From assembly GCA_039925865.1 (NCBI GenBank), contig JBDSYA010000004.1, forward strand, positions 1-18,645: 18,645 nucleotides of DNA. The letters are read 5' to 3'. This document shows positions 1-6,258 of this stretch, in pieces. The stretch comes from JBDSYA01 sp039925865. GTDB taxonomy: Bacteria > Bacteroidota > Ignavibacteria > Tepidaquicellales > Tepidaquicellaceae. Within the stretch, counting starts at the first letter, position 1. Each line of letters begins with the position of its first letter. A model generated the notes under the pieces. It was not told the DNA's origin. It searched no databases and saw only the letters and a list, made by a program, of their open reading frames with translations. The position numbers were made by a program, and so were the translations under genes.

Positions 1-56
1 AGCTCTGCTTCAAGCTCACGCTTGCTTTTATCCGTATCGTTTAACTTTAATTCCAA
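1..56 (-). CDS. N-terminal fragment of a gene leaving the left edge; possibly trigger factor
   Basis: Reading leftward from a TTG at 56-54, an open frame gives (M)ELKLNDTDKSKRELEAE and continues off the window. A TAA lies upstream in the same frame and no ATG lies between, so TTG is the likeliest start if this is an N-terminus. The pattern of a short lead followed by K-R-E-L-E-x-E-L resembles the first strand of the ribosome-binding domain of trigger factor, the ribosome-associated peptidyl-prolyl isomerase and chaperone. That assignment is pattern recognition on 18 residues only. No good Shine-Dalgarno precedes the TTG. A coiled-coil protein is an alternative. Confidence 0.35.
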   Translation of the reverse strand, partial: MELKLNDTDKSKRELEAE

Positions 57-463
57 TTTATCAATAATTATTTGTAAACGACAAAATTACTTAAACTGAA
101 AAGAAGTAACAAGGATTAAAGCAGAAAGCAAGTTTCGATAACGGGATTGTATGACCTCCCCTTACTCCTAATTTGAGAGTGTCTTAAAACTAATAAAAAT
201 TTTTAACTCGAAGACTCAAAATGATAAAATTTGAAAAGTTTTTCTTGGTACCTTTGGGATTTAGATGCAAAATGATAATTTTGAGACATTCTCTTATCAG
301 AGGGGTTATTTCAAGTGGAATATTTATTTTACACAATTCTTCGAATCTATACATTTTAAAATTTAATTTCATTATTAAATTTAACAAACATCCGATCTAA
401 TGGTTTCTGATAGAGCTTAATTTAAAATTTGCATTCAATGTAATCTCAATTCTCAATCAATAT
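57..463. other. Gene-poor intergenic stretch
   Basis: About 400 bases without a convincing gene. It should hold the promoter of the leftward gene that starts near 56 and the 3' end region of the small minus-strand gene ending at 464. A 65-codon minus-strand reading frame (190-387) spans much of it, but it is low-complexity and overlaps the inverted-repeat element at 175-293, so I do not call it. No tRNA-like cloverleaf or strong terminator hairpin was seen. Confidence 0.5.
175..293. repeat. Short element with imperfect terminal inverted repeats (MITE or IS-remnant candidate)
   Basis: The left end GAGAGTGTCTTAAAACTAA (175-193) and the reverse complement of the right end, GAGAATGTCTCAAAATTAT (275-293), agree at 15 of 19 positions. 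This makes a 119-bp unit with termini pointing inward. Inside, CAAAATGATAA occurs twice in direct orientation (217-227 and 268-278). No clear target-site duplication flanks the ends. The form suits a non-autonomous miniature element or a decayed insertion sequence, but no transposase is present and copies elsewhere cannot be checked here. Confidence 0.35.
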
Positions 464-727
464 TCATAGACTATCCCAATGCACAAGCTCCCATTTCCAT
501 TTACGGTCTTTAAGAGTCATAGAAAGTTCACACACGATATCCTGGTCCGAGCACTTTACAATAAAATGTGTAGAATAATTATCACCGGCAGGAATATCCC
601 AGCTCTGAAGCATTTCTGTAACTTTGTAAATTTCTTTCTTCCACTTAAATTTTACAACAACTATCTTAAGATTATTAAAATGCACAATTGCTTCAACTGG
701 CTCAAAAACTTTATTAGATAATGGCAT
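464..727 (-). CDS. Small protein of unknown function, DUF6504-like pattern
   Basis: An 87-residue protein with no signal peptide or membrane segment. It alternates short beta-like strands: EPVEAIVHF, a FKWKKEIYKV segment, an EMLQSW helix cap, FIVKC, and a C-terminal KWELVHWDSL. The order 'charged lead, F-x-W-x-x-x-x-Y-x-V, x-x-x-L-x-x-W, then an aromatic C-terminal strand' recalls the small DUF6504 family of unknown role; I infer that resemblance from memory of the pattern. The ATG at 727 follows AGGCTTAGCATC, without a strong Shine-Dalgarno. It has no close same-strand partner, because paaD starts more than 800 bases upstream. A plus-strand frame overlaps nearly all of it but lacks protein-like composition, so the minus strand is preferred. 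Confidence 0.65.
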   Translation of the reverse strand: MPLSNKVFEPVEAIVHFNNLKIVVVKFKWKKEIYKVTEMLQSWDIPAGDNYSTHFIVKCSDQDIVCELSMTLKDRKWKWELVHWDSL

Positions 728-1056
728 GATGCTAAGCCTTAAATGATTAAGGGTAACTTAAAAAAACTGGTAAGGAAAATCAATTGATTAATTGTGTTGA
801 GTGAATTGTTTATAGTCGTTTTCTACGAAAGCAAATCAGATTTTTTAGATTATGTCATAGAAAGTTTTAGAGGTATTCAGATTTTTATTATCTAAATAAA
901 TTGAAGGGTGCAGAACCATGTATTCAAACCGAACTTGGAAATTTTAAAATTAAAATATGTTCAGTAGAAAAATTTAAGCAGTTCTGATTATAAGATAGGC
1001 TTGAAATTATGAAAAGGATGTTCAGAAAGATTTTACAATTTACAATTTGTAATTTT
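728..1056. other. Intergenic stretch between paaD and the small gene
   Basis: About 330 bases with no gene seen in any frame. It contains a small inverted repeat CAATT-GATT-AATTG near 781-796 upstream of the 87-residue gene, and an AT-rich palindromic run just beyond the paaD stop. Transcription of the paa operon probably ends in here, but I see no GC-rich hairpin followed by a T run. Confidence 0.45.
1032..1056. repeat. AT-rich palindromic run after paaD
   Basis: The run TTTACAATTTACAATTTG followed by TAATTT contains the near-perfect palindrome TTACAA-T-TTGTAA preceded by a second TTACAA-like unit. It begins directly after the paaD stop on the minus strand. It could act as a weak 3'-end structure or be a genome-wide short repeat. 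The low sequence complexity limits confidence. Confidence 0.3.
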
Positions 1057-1539
1057 TCAGATCGGTTTGATCTGCTCAAACGACTGCAGACAATTATTGC
1101 AATAATGAATGGCTCTGCATTGTGTAGGACCGAAAGTTGATTGAAGAATTGTATTATTACTGTTGCAGAATGGACATTCGACTTTTGTTAACATTTCTAT
1201 TTCAACAAATCCATTATGCCTGTTGGGTAGAGCAAAGTTTGATTCTTTCAAAAGTTCTCTTCCCCTGTCAGTGATCATATTAGAATTCCATTGTACGTCA
1301 AAATTAACTTCAACATTAACTCCGGAAACAGGAAGCAATGAAATCTTTACTTTAATATCTTTTTTCATATAATCCAGAGCAGGGCATCCGGCAAACGTAG
1401 GTGTCATTTTAATATTTACAAAATTATTTTCATTAATGTTCACGCCGGTAATAATTCCCATTTCTACCACAGATACTTTGGGGATCTCAGGATCCATAAC
1501 TTCCTGCAAAACATTCCAAATTTCTTTCTCGCTTATCAT
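1057..1539 (-). CDS. paaD: PaaD, phenylacetyl-CoA epoxidase accessory/maturation protein
   Basis: A 160-residue protein with an N-terminal MIP18/DUF59-like domain (about residues 3-85, with the conserved MDPEIP and an Fe-S-type TFAGCPA motif containing C52) and a C-terminal zinc-ribbon-like part with C122, C125, C141, C147 and C150. This two-part layout is that of PaaD (PaaJ in older naming), which is needed for phenylacetyl-CoA 1,2-epoxidase activity and is thought to help Fe-S or metal-centre assembly. The sequence CPFC...STFGPTQCRAIHYC is close to the family signature. It is the last gene of the operon. Unlike the tightly packed upstream genes, it is separated from paaC by 134 bases that hold a large inverted repeat, so its expression may be set separately. 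The ATG at 1539 is the natural family start. Confidence 0.93.
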   Translation of the reverse strand: MISEKEIWNVLQEVMDPEIPKVSVVEMGIITGVNINENNFVNIKMTPTFAGCPALDYMKKDIKVKISLLPVSGVNVEVNFDVQWNSNMITDRGRELLKESNFALPNRHNGFVEIEMLTKVECPFCNSNNTILQSTFGPTQCRAIHYCNNCLQSFEQIKPI

Positions 1540-1551
1540 TAAATGATTTTA

Positions 1552-1650
1552 GATTTTAGATTGACGATTTTAGATTAATGGTTTTCAGATGTGGCTGAAC
1601 AAAGTTTTATTGATTATAAACCTACTATAAAAAATCGTAAATCTAAAATC
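1552..1650. repeat. Long inverted repeat between paaC and paaD
   Basis: GATTTTAGATTGACGATTTT (1552-1571) pairs with AAAATCGTAAATCTAAAATC (1631-1650), with 19 of 20 positions complementary, around a 59-base loop. Degenerate copies of the same ATTTTAGATT unit extend outward on both sides (1545-1551 and about 1653-1665). It lies wholly in the gap between two paa genes and could fold in the transcript upstream of paaD. The type of simple ATTTTAGATT repeat suggests a dispersed intergenic repeat family, which needs the rest of the genome to prove. Confidence 0.6.
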
Positions 1651-1673
1651 AAAAGTCCAAAATCAAACAATGG

Positions 1674-2447
1674 CTACCATTCCGCACCCGGATCAATGCT
1701 GTAGACTTCAGTCATTTCCTCAAGCATAGGTTGAAGGTATTCGGTATGACTTCCTTTTCTTCCTCCATATGAAGCATCCTTTGAGTTTACTTTCGGAATT
1801 TTTAAATTTGCTTTGTTCAAAACCTTTTCAATTTTTTCTAACCATCTTTCCTGCAGAACTTTTTCTCCGGCAAAGATCTTTGATTCAACTAATTCTTTTT
1901 CAAAATCAGAAGGTTCAAATATTCCAAGCGAAAGTGGAAAACATTTATTCAAAGCAGACTGCATCTTTAAAAGACTTTCTTCATTACTGTTACCGAGCTG
2001 ATTCAGCCAGGTTTCAGCATGCATTGTGTGATATTTCAATTCACCACGGAATTTTCTGGCAACATTAGCAAGCTCAGTAAATGAAGAATCTGAAAGCATA
2101 TCAAATCTTAAAGCTTCTGCCTCGTCAAACAAAAAATGTCTCATCAGACTAAACGCATAATCTCCAATTGGATATTCTACCAGATGACAGCACTTTAATT
2201 CTGTTTCTTTTCTCGCAAAAGCAAGAGTATCGGGATCTGACTCCCCTGTTTGCTGCAAAAGAGTATATAACGCAAGCGCATGTCCAAGTTTATCCTGCGC
2301 CATTGATGAAAATGCAATGTCCTCTTCAAGAATAGGCCCAAGCCCTGTCCATTCCGAGTTACGATGGCCTAAAATTAGTTCATCATCTGCCATCCTGAAT
2401 AACAGGTCTTTAATTGCTTTCATTTTAGTTACATCAAATTCTGTCAA
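1674..2447 (-). CDS. paaC: PaaC, phenylacetyl-CoA epoxidase structural subunit
   Basis: A 257-residue all-helical, ferritin-like protein of PaaI/PaaC type. It shows GLGPILEEDIAFSSMAQDKLGHA (residues 35-57), the hallmark stretch, then a FLFDEAEALRFD helix and a YHTMHAETWL segment. PaaC pairs with the catalytic PaaA in the PaaABC oxygenase core that epoxidises the ring of phenylacetyl-CoA; PaaC itself is regarded as structural. The gene overlaps paaB by 3 bases (TTGA, sharing the paaB TGA), which suggests translational coupling. The start is a TTG at 2447 with GGAG 11 bases before it. The next in-frame ATG at 2423 lacks any such site and would drop eight residues. I prefer TTG, without certainty. 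Confidence 0.93.
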   Translation of the reverse strand: MTEFDVTKMKAIKDLLFRMADDELILGHRNSEWTGLGPILEEDIAFSSMAQDKLGHALALYTLLQQTGESDPDTLAFARKETELKCCHLVEYPIGDYAFSLMRHFLFDEAEALRFDMLSDSSFTELANVARKFRGELKYHTMHAETWLNQLGNSNEESLLKMQSALNKCFPLSLGIFEPSDFEKELVESKIFAGEKVLQERWLEKIEKVLNKANLKIPKVNSKDASYGGRKGSHTEYLQPMLEEMTEVYSIDPGAEW

Positions 2448-2821
2448 CTGTCTTTATTCTCCAGTTTGAATTTATTTATCCTGTCCATTACTTTATAGCC
2501 GCTTGCTTCTCGATACATCTTTTCAGGAGTGGTTTCAAAAATATCTTCATCTTCAAAACTTGTTGTCATTACTTCAGCAGTTTTTACAACCCAAACATTT
2601 ACACATTTATATCTTCTTGCAAATTGTTCCTTTGCGAGTATTACAGCCATTTCAGGATTAGGCGCATGAAGAGATCCGACATGAACATGATGATCACCTT
2701 TTTTTGCCTGATGAAATACTTCATATGTCTGCCAGTGATTTAACTCTTTAATTGGAATGTTGTCCGGTTGTTCGGGAAGACTTTCTCTTGTGACACGCGG
2801 ATCTAATGATTTTATCGGCAT
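2444..2821 (-). CDS. paaB: PaaB, phenylacetyl-CoA epoxidase subunit
   Basis: A 125-residue protein with the PaaB core WQTYEVFHQAKKGDHHVHVGSL, then HAPNPEMAVILAKEQFARR and VWVVKTAEV. PaaB bridges PaaAC units in the epoxidase complex. It is longer than enterobacterial PaaB (about 95 residues) because of an N-terminal extension of about 28 residues starting MPIKSLDPRVTRESLPEQ, which I recall as common in FCB-group homologues. The ATG start (2821-2819) shares one base with the TAA of the PIN toxin gene upstream (TAATG), so paaB probably depends on translation of the toxin gene or a readable junction. Its own stop overlaps the start of paaC. Confidence 0.93.
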   Translation of the reverse strand: MPIKSLDPRVTRESLPEQPDNIPIKELNHWQTYEVFHQAKKGDHHVHVGSLHAPNPEMAVILAKEQFARRYKCVNVWVVKTAEVMTTSFEDEDIFETTPEKMYREASGYKVMDRINKFKLENKDS

Positions 2822-3234
2822 TAGTTTAGAATTTCAATTTCTAATTTCGTGTGTGGCTTGAACTTTTCGAAGTCTTTATCAAATGTTATTAGTTTATTGC
2901 AATATCTCTCCGTGAACTTTAGATGAACGCAATCATTGATATTCTGGAAATAGTTCAGATGATTTGCTAGATTAAATGAATCTATTAATATTTTCTTGTT
3001 TATGTCAAACATAATAAAACTTTCAAATAAATGAAATCCTTGTTGGGTAATTTCTTTATTCTTGTCAATTCTATAGGAGGAATAAATAAATTCTTGGATT
3101 ACAAGTGGTGAAATTAATATTTTTCTGGAAAAAATTGAATCTGAAATTATTATTCTTGAAGTTTTATGCTTTAATTCATCCTGATATTGATACATGAAGT
3201 AAATTAAAACATTAGTATCAAAGTAAAGCATCAT
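2821..3234 (-). CDS. PIN-domain protein, VapC-type toxin (putative RNase)
   Basis: A 137-residue single-domain PIN protein. The four acidic positions expected of a Mg/Mn-dependent PIN ribonuclease can be placed: D6 in YFDTNVLIY, E48 in VIQEF, D101 in NINDCVHL, and D119 in LITFDKDF. Family knowledge says such proteins cut RNA (often tRNA or rRNA) and are held inactive by a small antitoxin encoded upstream, as is the case here. The start overlaps the antitoxin end by 17 bases; the gene begins with two ATGs (3234 and 3231). Its TAA overlaps the paaB ATG by one base. Local G+C is low (13 of 60 bases at 3001-3060 and at 3121-3180, against 23 of 60 within paaA at 3961-4020), consistent with acquisition. 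The exact RNA target is unknown. Confidence 0.85.
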   Translation of the reverse strand: MMLYFDTNVLIYFMYQYQDELKHKTSRIIISDSIFSRKILISPLVIQEFIYSSYRIDKNKEITQQGFHLFESFIMFDINKKILIDSFNLANHLNYFQNINDCVHLKFTERYCNKLITFDKDFEKFKPHTKLEIEILN

Positions 3235-3469
3235 TCATTTCATTCACCATTTTATCAATGTCCATATCTTTAGGAATTTTTATATTCTTTTTTCTAGCTA
3301 ATTCATACAAATCATTTAACTCTTTTATTTTTTCTTCTATAGAATATTTTTCTTCAGTTTCATTTACAGTCTCAATAGTTACGCGAATATCCCTATCCAA
3401 AAAACCCTGGGGTATCTCTACAGATTTCTTCTTATCCTTTGCTCTAATTATTTTTGTAATTGTTTGCAT
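3218..3469 (-). CDS. Antitoxin partner of the PIN toxin
   Basis: An 83-residue protein if started at the ATG at 3469. It begins MQTITKIIRAKDKKKSVEIP, followed by a short beta-rich stretch (FLDRDIRVTIETV), then an acidic and helical tail with KIKELNDLYELARKK and ending MDIDKMVNEMNDALL. The layout, with an N-terminal strand-rich DNA-binding or dimer part and a C-terminal helix that would sit in the PIN groove, is that of VapB-like and DUF2281-like antitoxins. An in-frame ATG at 3505 would add 12 residues but overlap paaA by 29 bases; I prefer 3469, which leaves a 7-base gap after the paaA stop and a family-like start. It overlaps the toxin by 17 bases. Which antitoxin fold it has cannot be fixed by eye. 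Confidence 0.75.
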   Translation of the reverse strand: MQTITKIIRAKDKKKSVEIPQGFLDRDIRVTIETVNETEEKYSIEEKIKELNDLYELARKKNIKIPKDMDIDKMVNEMNDALL

Positions 3470-3476
3470 ATTGATT

Positions 3477-4463
3477 TTATGATAAAGGTATACTGTATTT
3501 TTCATCCGGTCTTAACAATGCTTTCCTTACCCACTCTCCTTTTTCTTCAGCTCTTCTTCTTACTGCAAGTCTTTCTTTGTTGCAAGGTCCGTCGCCGTTT
3601 ATAACTTTTTTAAATTCATTCCAGTCAGGTTCTGTATAGTCCCATTTACCCGTCTCTTCATTTTTTTTCAAAACAGGATCTGGTATTGTAAGATTTAATT
3701 CCCATATTTTAGGTACGTACATGTCAAGAAATTTTTGTCTCATATCATCATTAGATGCCATTTTTACTTTCCATCTCATAAGAGTTTCTGTATGAACTGA
3801 TATTTTATCGGAAGGTCCGAAAAAATGCATTATCGGCGGCCACCATCTGTTTAGTGCTTCCTGTACCATCTGTCTTTGTATCGGTGTACCGGTTGCAAGA
3901 AAAACAACATTGTCATGACCGTATTTTAAATGAAATGATTCTTCAAGACAAATTCTTTCCAGTGCTCTGCAGTAAGGTCCATATGATCCTTTTGAATTAG
4001 CTACCTGATTTATTATCGCACCCGCATCTATAAGCCATGCAATTACTGCTGTGTCTGCCCATGTTACTGCGGGGTAATTGAAAACGTTTGAATATTTTGA
4101 TTTGCCTGTTATAAGATCATTGATCATATCTTCTCTTGGTTTGCCAAGAGTTTCAGCTGCACTGTATAAAAGCTGTGCATGTCCCACTTCATCCTGTACT
4201 TTTGCCATCAACGCCAGCTTTCTTCTAAATCCCGGAGCTCTGGTAATCCATGTTCCTTCCGGCAATGCACCAATAATTTCCGAGTGAGCATGCTGTTCGA
4301 TCATCCGGATAAGCTGTTTTCTGTATTCAGACGGCATCCAGTCTGAAGGCTCAACTTTTTCGCCTGCTGAAATTCTGGTTTCAAACCGTTCTAGTTTTAA
4401 CTGATCTTCTGTTTCTGATTGACCGTTTTTTGATTCTTCAAAAATATATCCGCCACCGTACAT
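3477..4463 (-). CDS. paaA: PaaA, catalytic subunit of phenylacetyl-CoA 1,2-epoxidase
   Basis: A 328-residue ferritin-like di-iron oxygenase subunit. The metal-ligand pattern is visible as E62 (QHAHSEIIG), E92-x-x-H95 (VQDEVGHAQ) and E175-x-x-H178 (LEESFHLKYGHD). DWMPSEYRKQLIRMIEQHAH and EGTWITRAP are close to the family signature. PaaA binds phenylacetyl-CoA and inserts one oxygen atom to make the ring 1,2-epoxide, the key step of aerobic hybrid degradation of phenylalanine and aromatic compounds. It is the first gene of the operon, starting at ATG 4463 in an A/T-rich leader without a clear Shine-Dalgarno, and it is divergent from the 511-residue gene. Length and motifs look intact. Confidence 0.96.
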   Translation of the reverse strand: MYGGGYIFEESKNGQSETEDQLKLERFETRISAGEKVEPSDWMPSEYRKQLIRMIEQHAHSEIIGALPEGTWITRAPGFRRKLALMAKVQDEVGHAQLLYSAAETLGKPREDMINDLITGKSKYSNVFNYPAVTWADTAVIAWLIDAGAIINQVANSKGSYGPYCRALERICLEESFHLKYGHDNVVFLATGTPIQRQMVQEALNRWWPPIMHFFGPSDKISVHTETLMRWKVKMASNDDMRQKFLDMYVPKIWELNLTIPDPVLKKNEETGKWDYTEPDWNEFKKVINGDGPCNKERLAVRRRAEEKGEWVRKALLRPDEKYSIPLS

Positions 4464-4680
4464 AATTTTTATTTTAAATTTTAATAATCTTAACTAACAT
4501 TATCTCTAAAAATTCCAGATGTTAAATTAATACAAATAAATTTTATTTAATAGGAACATCTAAAAACCTCAATCAATAAAAATCAATAACCTACGCCACT
4601 ACATCCGAAATATTAGTGCTCGAATCTTTTTGCAGTTTAATTATTAAAGTTTTTTGATGAAATTGCGGGGGTATCAAAAT
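4464..4680. promoter_or_regulatory. Divergent regulatory region upstream of paaA
   Basis: Just over 200 bases between divergent genes, so promoters for both should lie here. Visible repeats are AATCAATAA twice with a 10-base period (4571-4579 and 4581-4589) and CTAC twice around GCCA (4591-4602). A repeat of one helical turn could be a regulator site, but no paa regulator gene is nearby and I cannot identify a convincing -33/-7 pair. It is called a regulatory region by position, with the repeats as the only direct observation. Confidence 0.4.
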
Positions 4681-6213
4681 ATGGACAATAAATTTTTAAA
4701 AAGTAAAGCAGCTGAAATTATTAAAACTCTTACAAAAGATGAAAGAAAGAGTTTTGAATTGTTTTTGTCCTCACCTTATTTTAATACGAATGTTAATATT
4801 ACAAAACTTTATAAACAGGTTCTCAAAGTTATCGATGATAAAGAAGATGATAATGTAAACGAAAAAGAAGTTTATGAAAAAGTTTTTAAAGGGAGAAGTT
4901 TTAATTACGGGACCATGAGGAATCTGATGAGTGCATTGTATCAGCTTGCTGAAGAGTTTTTAATTATTAACTCGACACGTGAAAATCCAGAATACAAATT
5001 TGATAATGATATTAAAGTATTAACTGAATATTCTAAAAGATTTCTGGATACCCATTACAAATTAAAATATAAAAAAACAGATTCCGAAACATTCTATTCA
5101 ATACCGGGTTATGATTATTTTGATAAAAAATCCAAACTCATCTACACGAAGCATATTTTTGACAGCCAAAGAAGTGAGATCTCAAAGTATAAAGATACAC
5201 TTTATCCTAAAAGTTTATACAATTTGGCAAAAGTGATCTCGATTTTATCCGAAGATGTTGCAGGCAATAACTATCTCAAAACCATACTCAATCAGAATTC
5301 CGGACCAAGTGTATCATCCCTTCTTTTCAAAAATTTGAACTCCGAAAATTTTCTGAAAGAAATAAGTGCAATTGATAAAATTTGCTATGATCATATAAAC
5401 CTTGAGTTCAAACATATTAAGCTTTATCTGGAGCCTTATAATACTGACAATTATTTTGAATTAAAAAAAATTATTTCAAAAAATATAGATAGATTTTCAA
5501 ACAGTGACAGGAATTACCTGATTTGTAAAATGCTTAACTTTGTTACCAGACTATTTAATGAAGGAAATCAAAAGCTTATTTATGAGCTTTCAGATCTGAG
5601 AAAATTTCAACTCAAAAAAGTAAAATTCAATTCAGAAAATGTTGATTCATTGCAGCTTCATATATTTGTTAACATTGTTGATATTTTCAGGAGGACTGAA
5701 GAAGTCAAAGAGGTAGAAAACTTTACAATTGAATTTTCCAAATCAGTAGAAGAAATTAACCGCAAGACGGCTTTTCAATACGGAATGTGCCGCGTTGAAA
5801 TGAGCAAAGGAAATTATAACAAAGCGCTGGAGTATATAAAAGATATTAAACTTTCTAATTTCATTCTTAAATATCAGGTGAAAATGCTTTTGCTGGAAAT
5901 CTATTATGAGCTCGGCTATTTTGAAACGGGTCTATCAGTTATCGATGCTTTAAAACATAATTTAAAATCAATAGATGAATTTCCACCAGCTGTTAAAGAA
6001 CAGTATTATTTCTTACTCAGGATTATGGAAAGAATTTATAAAATGAAATCTAATCCTGAAAGATATTCTATACTTGAAATAGATTTTCTCCTCCTTGAGA
6101 TCAATAAAAAAATATTGCGGACCAATAATTGGTATGTCAGAAAACTTGAGGAACTAAAAGGTAATTATGAAAAGAAAACTGCTGCAGGCTATGCTGTGTT
6201 AAAGAAGATCTGA
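4681..6213 (+). CDS. Helical protein of unknown function (511 residues)
   Basis: I do not recognise a characterised family. The N-terminus reads MDNKFLKSKAAEIIKTLTKD and continues ERKSFELFLSSPYFN, then a second conserved-looking block with YGTMRNLMSALYQLAEEFL. 'E...F..FL.SPYFN' followed by 'LM..L..L.E.FL' resembles uncharacterised proteins I associate with FCB-group genomes. The rest is almost entirely charged, Lys/Glu/Leu-rich helix, and the C-terminal half has paired helices (for example NYNKALEYIKDI and LGYFETGLSVIDALK) that suggest TPR-like repeats. No signal peptide or membrane span. Possible starts are TTG 4654, ATG 4657 and ATG 4681; I chose 4681 because a G-rich tract lies 9 bases before it and the following sequence matches the remembered pattern. 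The methyltransferase gene follows after 45 bases and may be co-transcribed. Confidence 0.85.
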   Translation: MDNKFLKSKAAEIIKTLTKDERKSFELFLSSPYFNTNVNITKLYKQVLKVIDDKEDDNVNEKEVYEKVFKGRSFNYGTMRNLMSALYQLAEEFLIINSTRENPEYKFDNDIKVLTEYSKRFLDTHYKLKYKKTDSETFYSIPGYDYFDKKSKLIYTKHIFDSQRSEISKYKDTLYPKSLYNLAKVISILSEDVAGNNYLKTILNQNSGPSVSSLLFKNLNSENFLKEISAIDKICYDHINLEFKHIKLYLEPYNTDNYFELKKIISKNIDRFSNSDRNYLICKMLNFVTRLFNEGNQKLIYELSDLRKFQLKKVKFNSENVDSLQLHIFVNIVDIFRRTEEVKEVENFTIEFSKSVEEINRKTAFQYGMCRVEMSKGNYNKALEYIKDIKLSNFILKYQVKMLLLEIYYELGYFETGLSVIDALKHNLKSIDEFPPAVKEQYYFLLRIMERIYKMKSNPERYSILEIDFLLLEINKKILRTNNWYVRKLEELKGNYEKKTAAGYAVLKKI

Positions 6214-6258
6214 ATAAATACTAATCCTTTTATAACATTAATTTTACTAAGTCTTAAA

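Noticed and set aside
190..387. 65-codon minus-strand reading frame
   Set aside because: Low-complexity hydrophobic/Lys-rich sequence overlapping the inverted-repeat element; no family pattern and no ribosome site.
479..721. Plus-strand frame overlapping the small minus-strand gene
   Set aside because: Composition is unlike a folded protein, while the opposite strand shows a regular strand pattern; treated as a shadow.
3470..3505. Longer antitoxin start at 3505
   Set aside because: It would overlap paaA by 29 bases and add a MKNTVYLYHKIN lead not expected of the family; the start at 3469 fits better.
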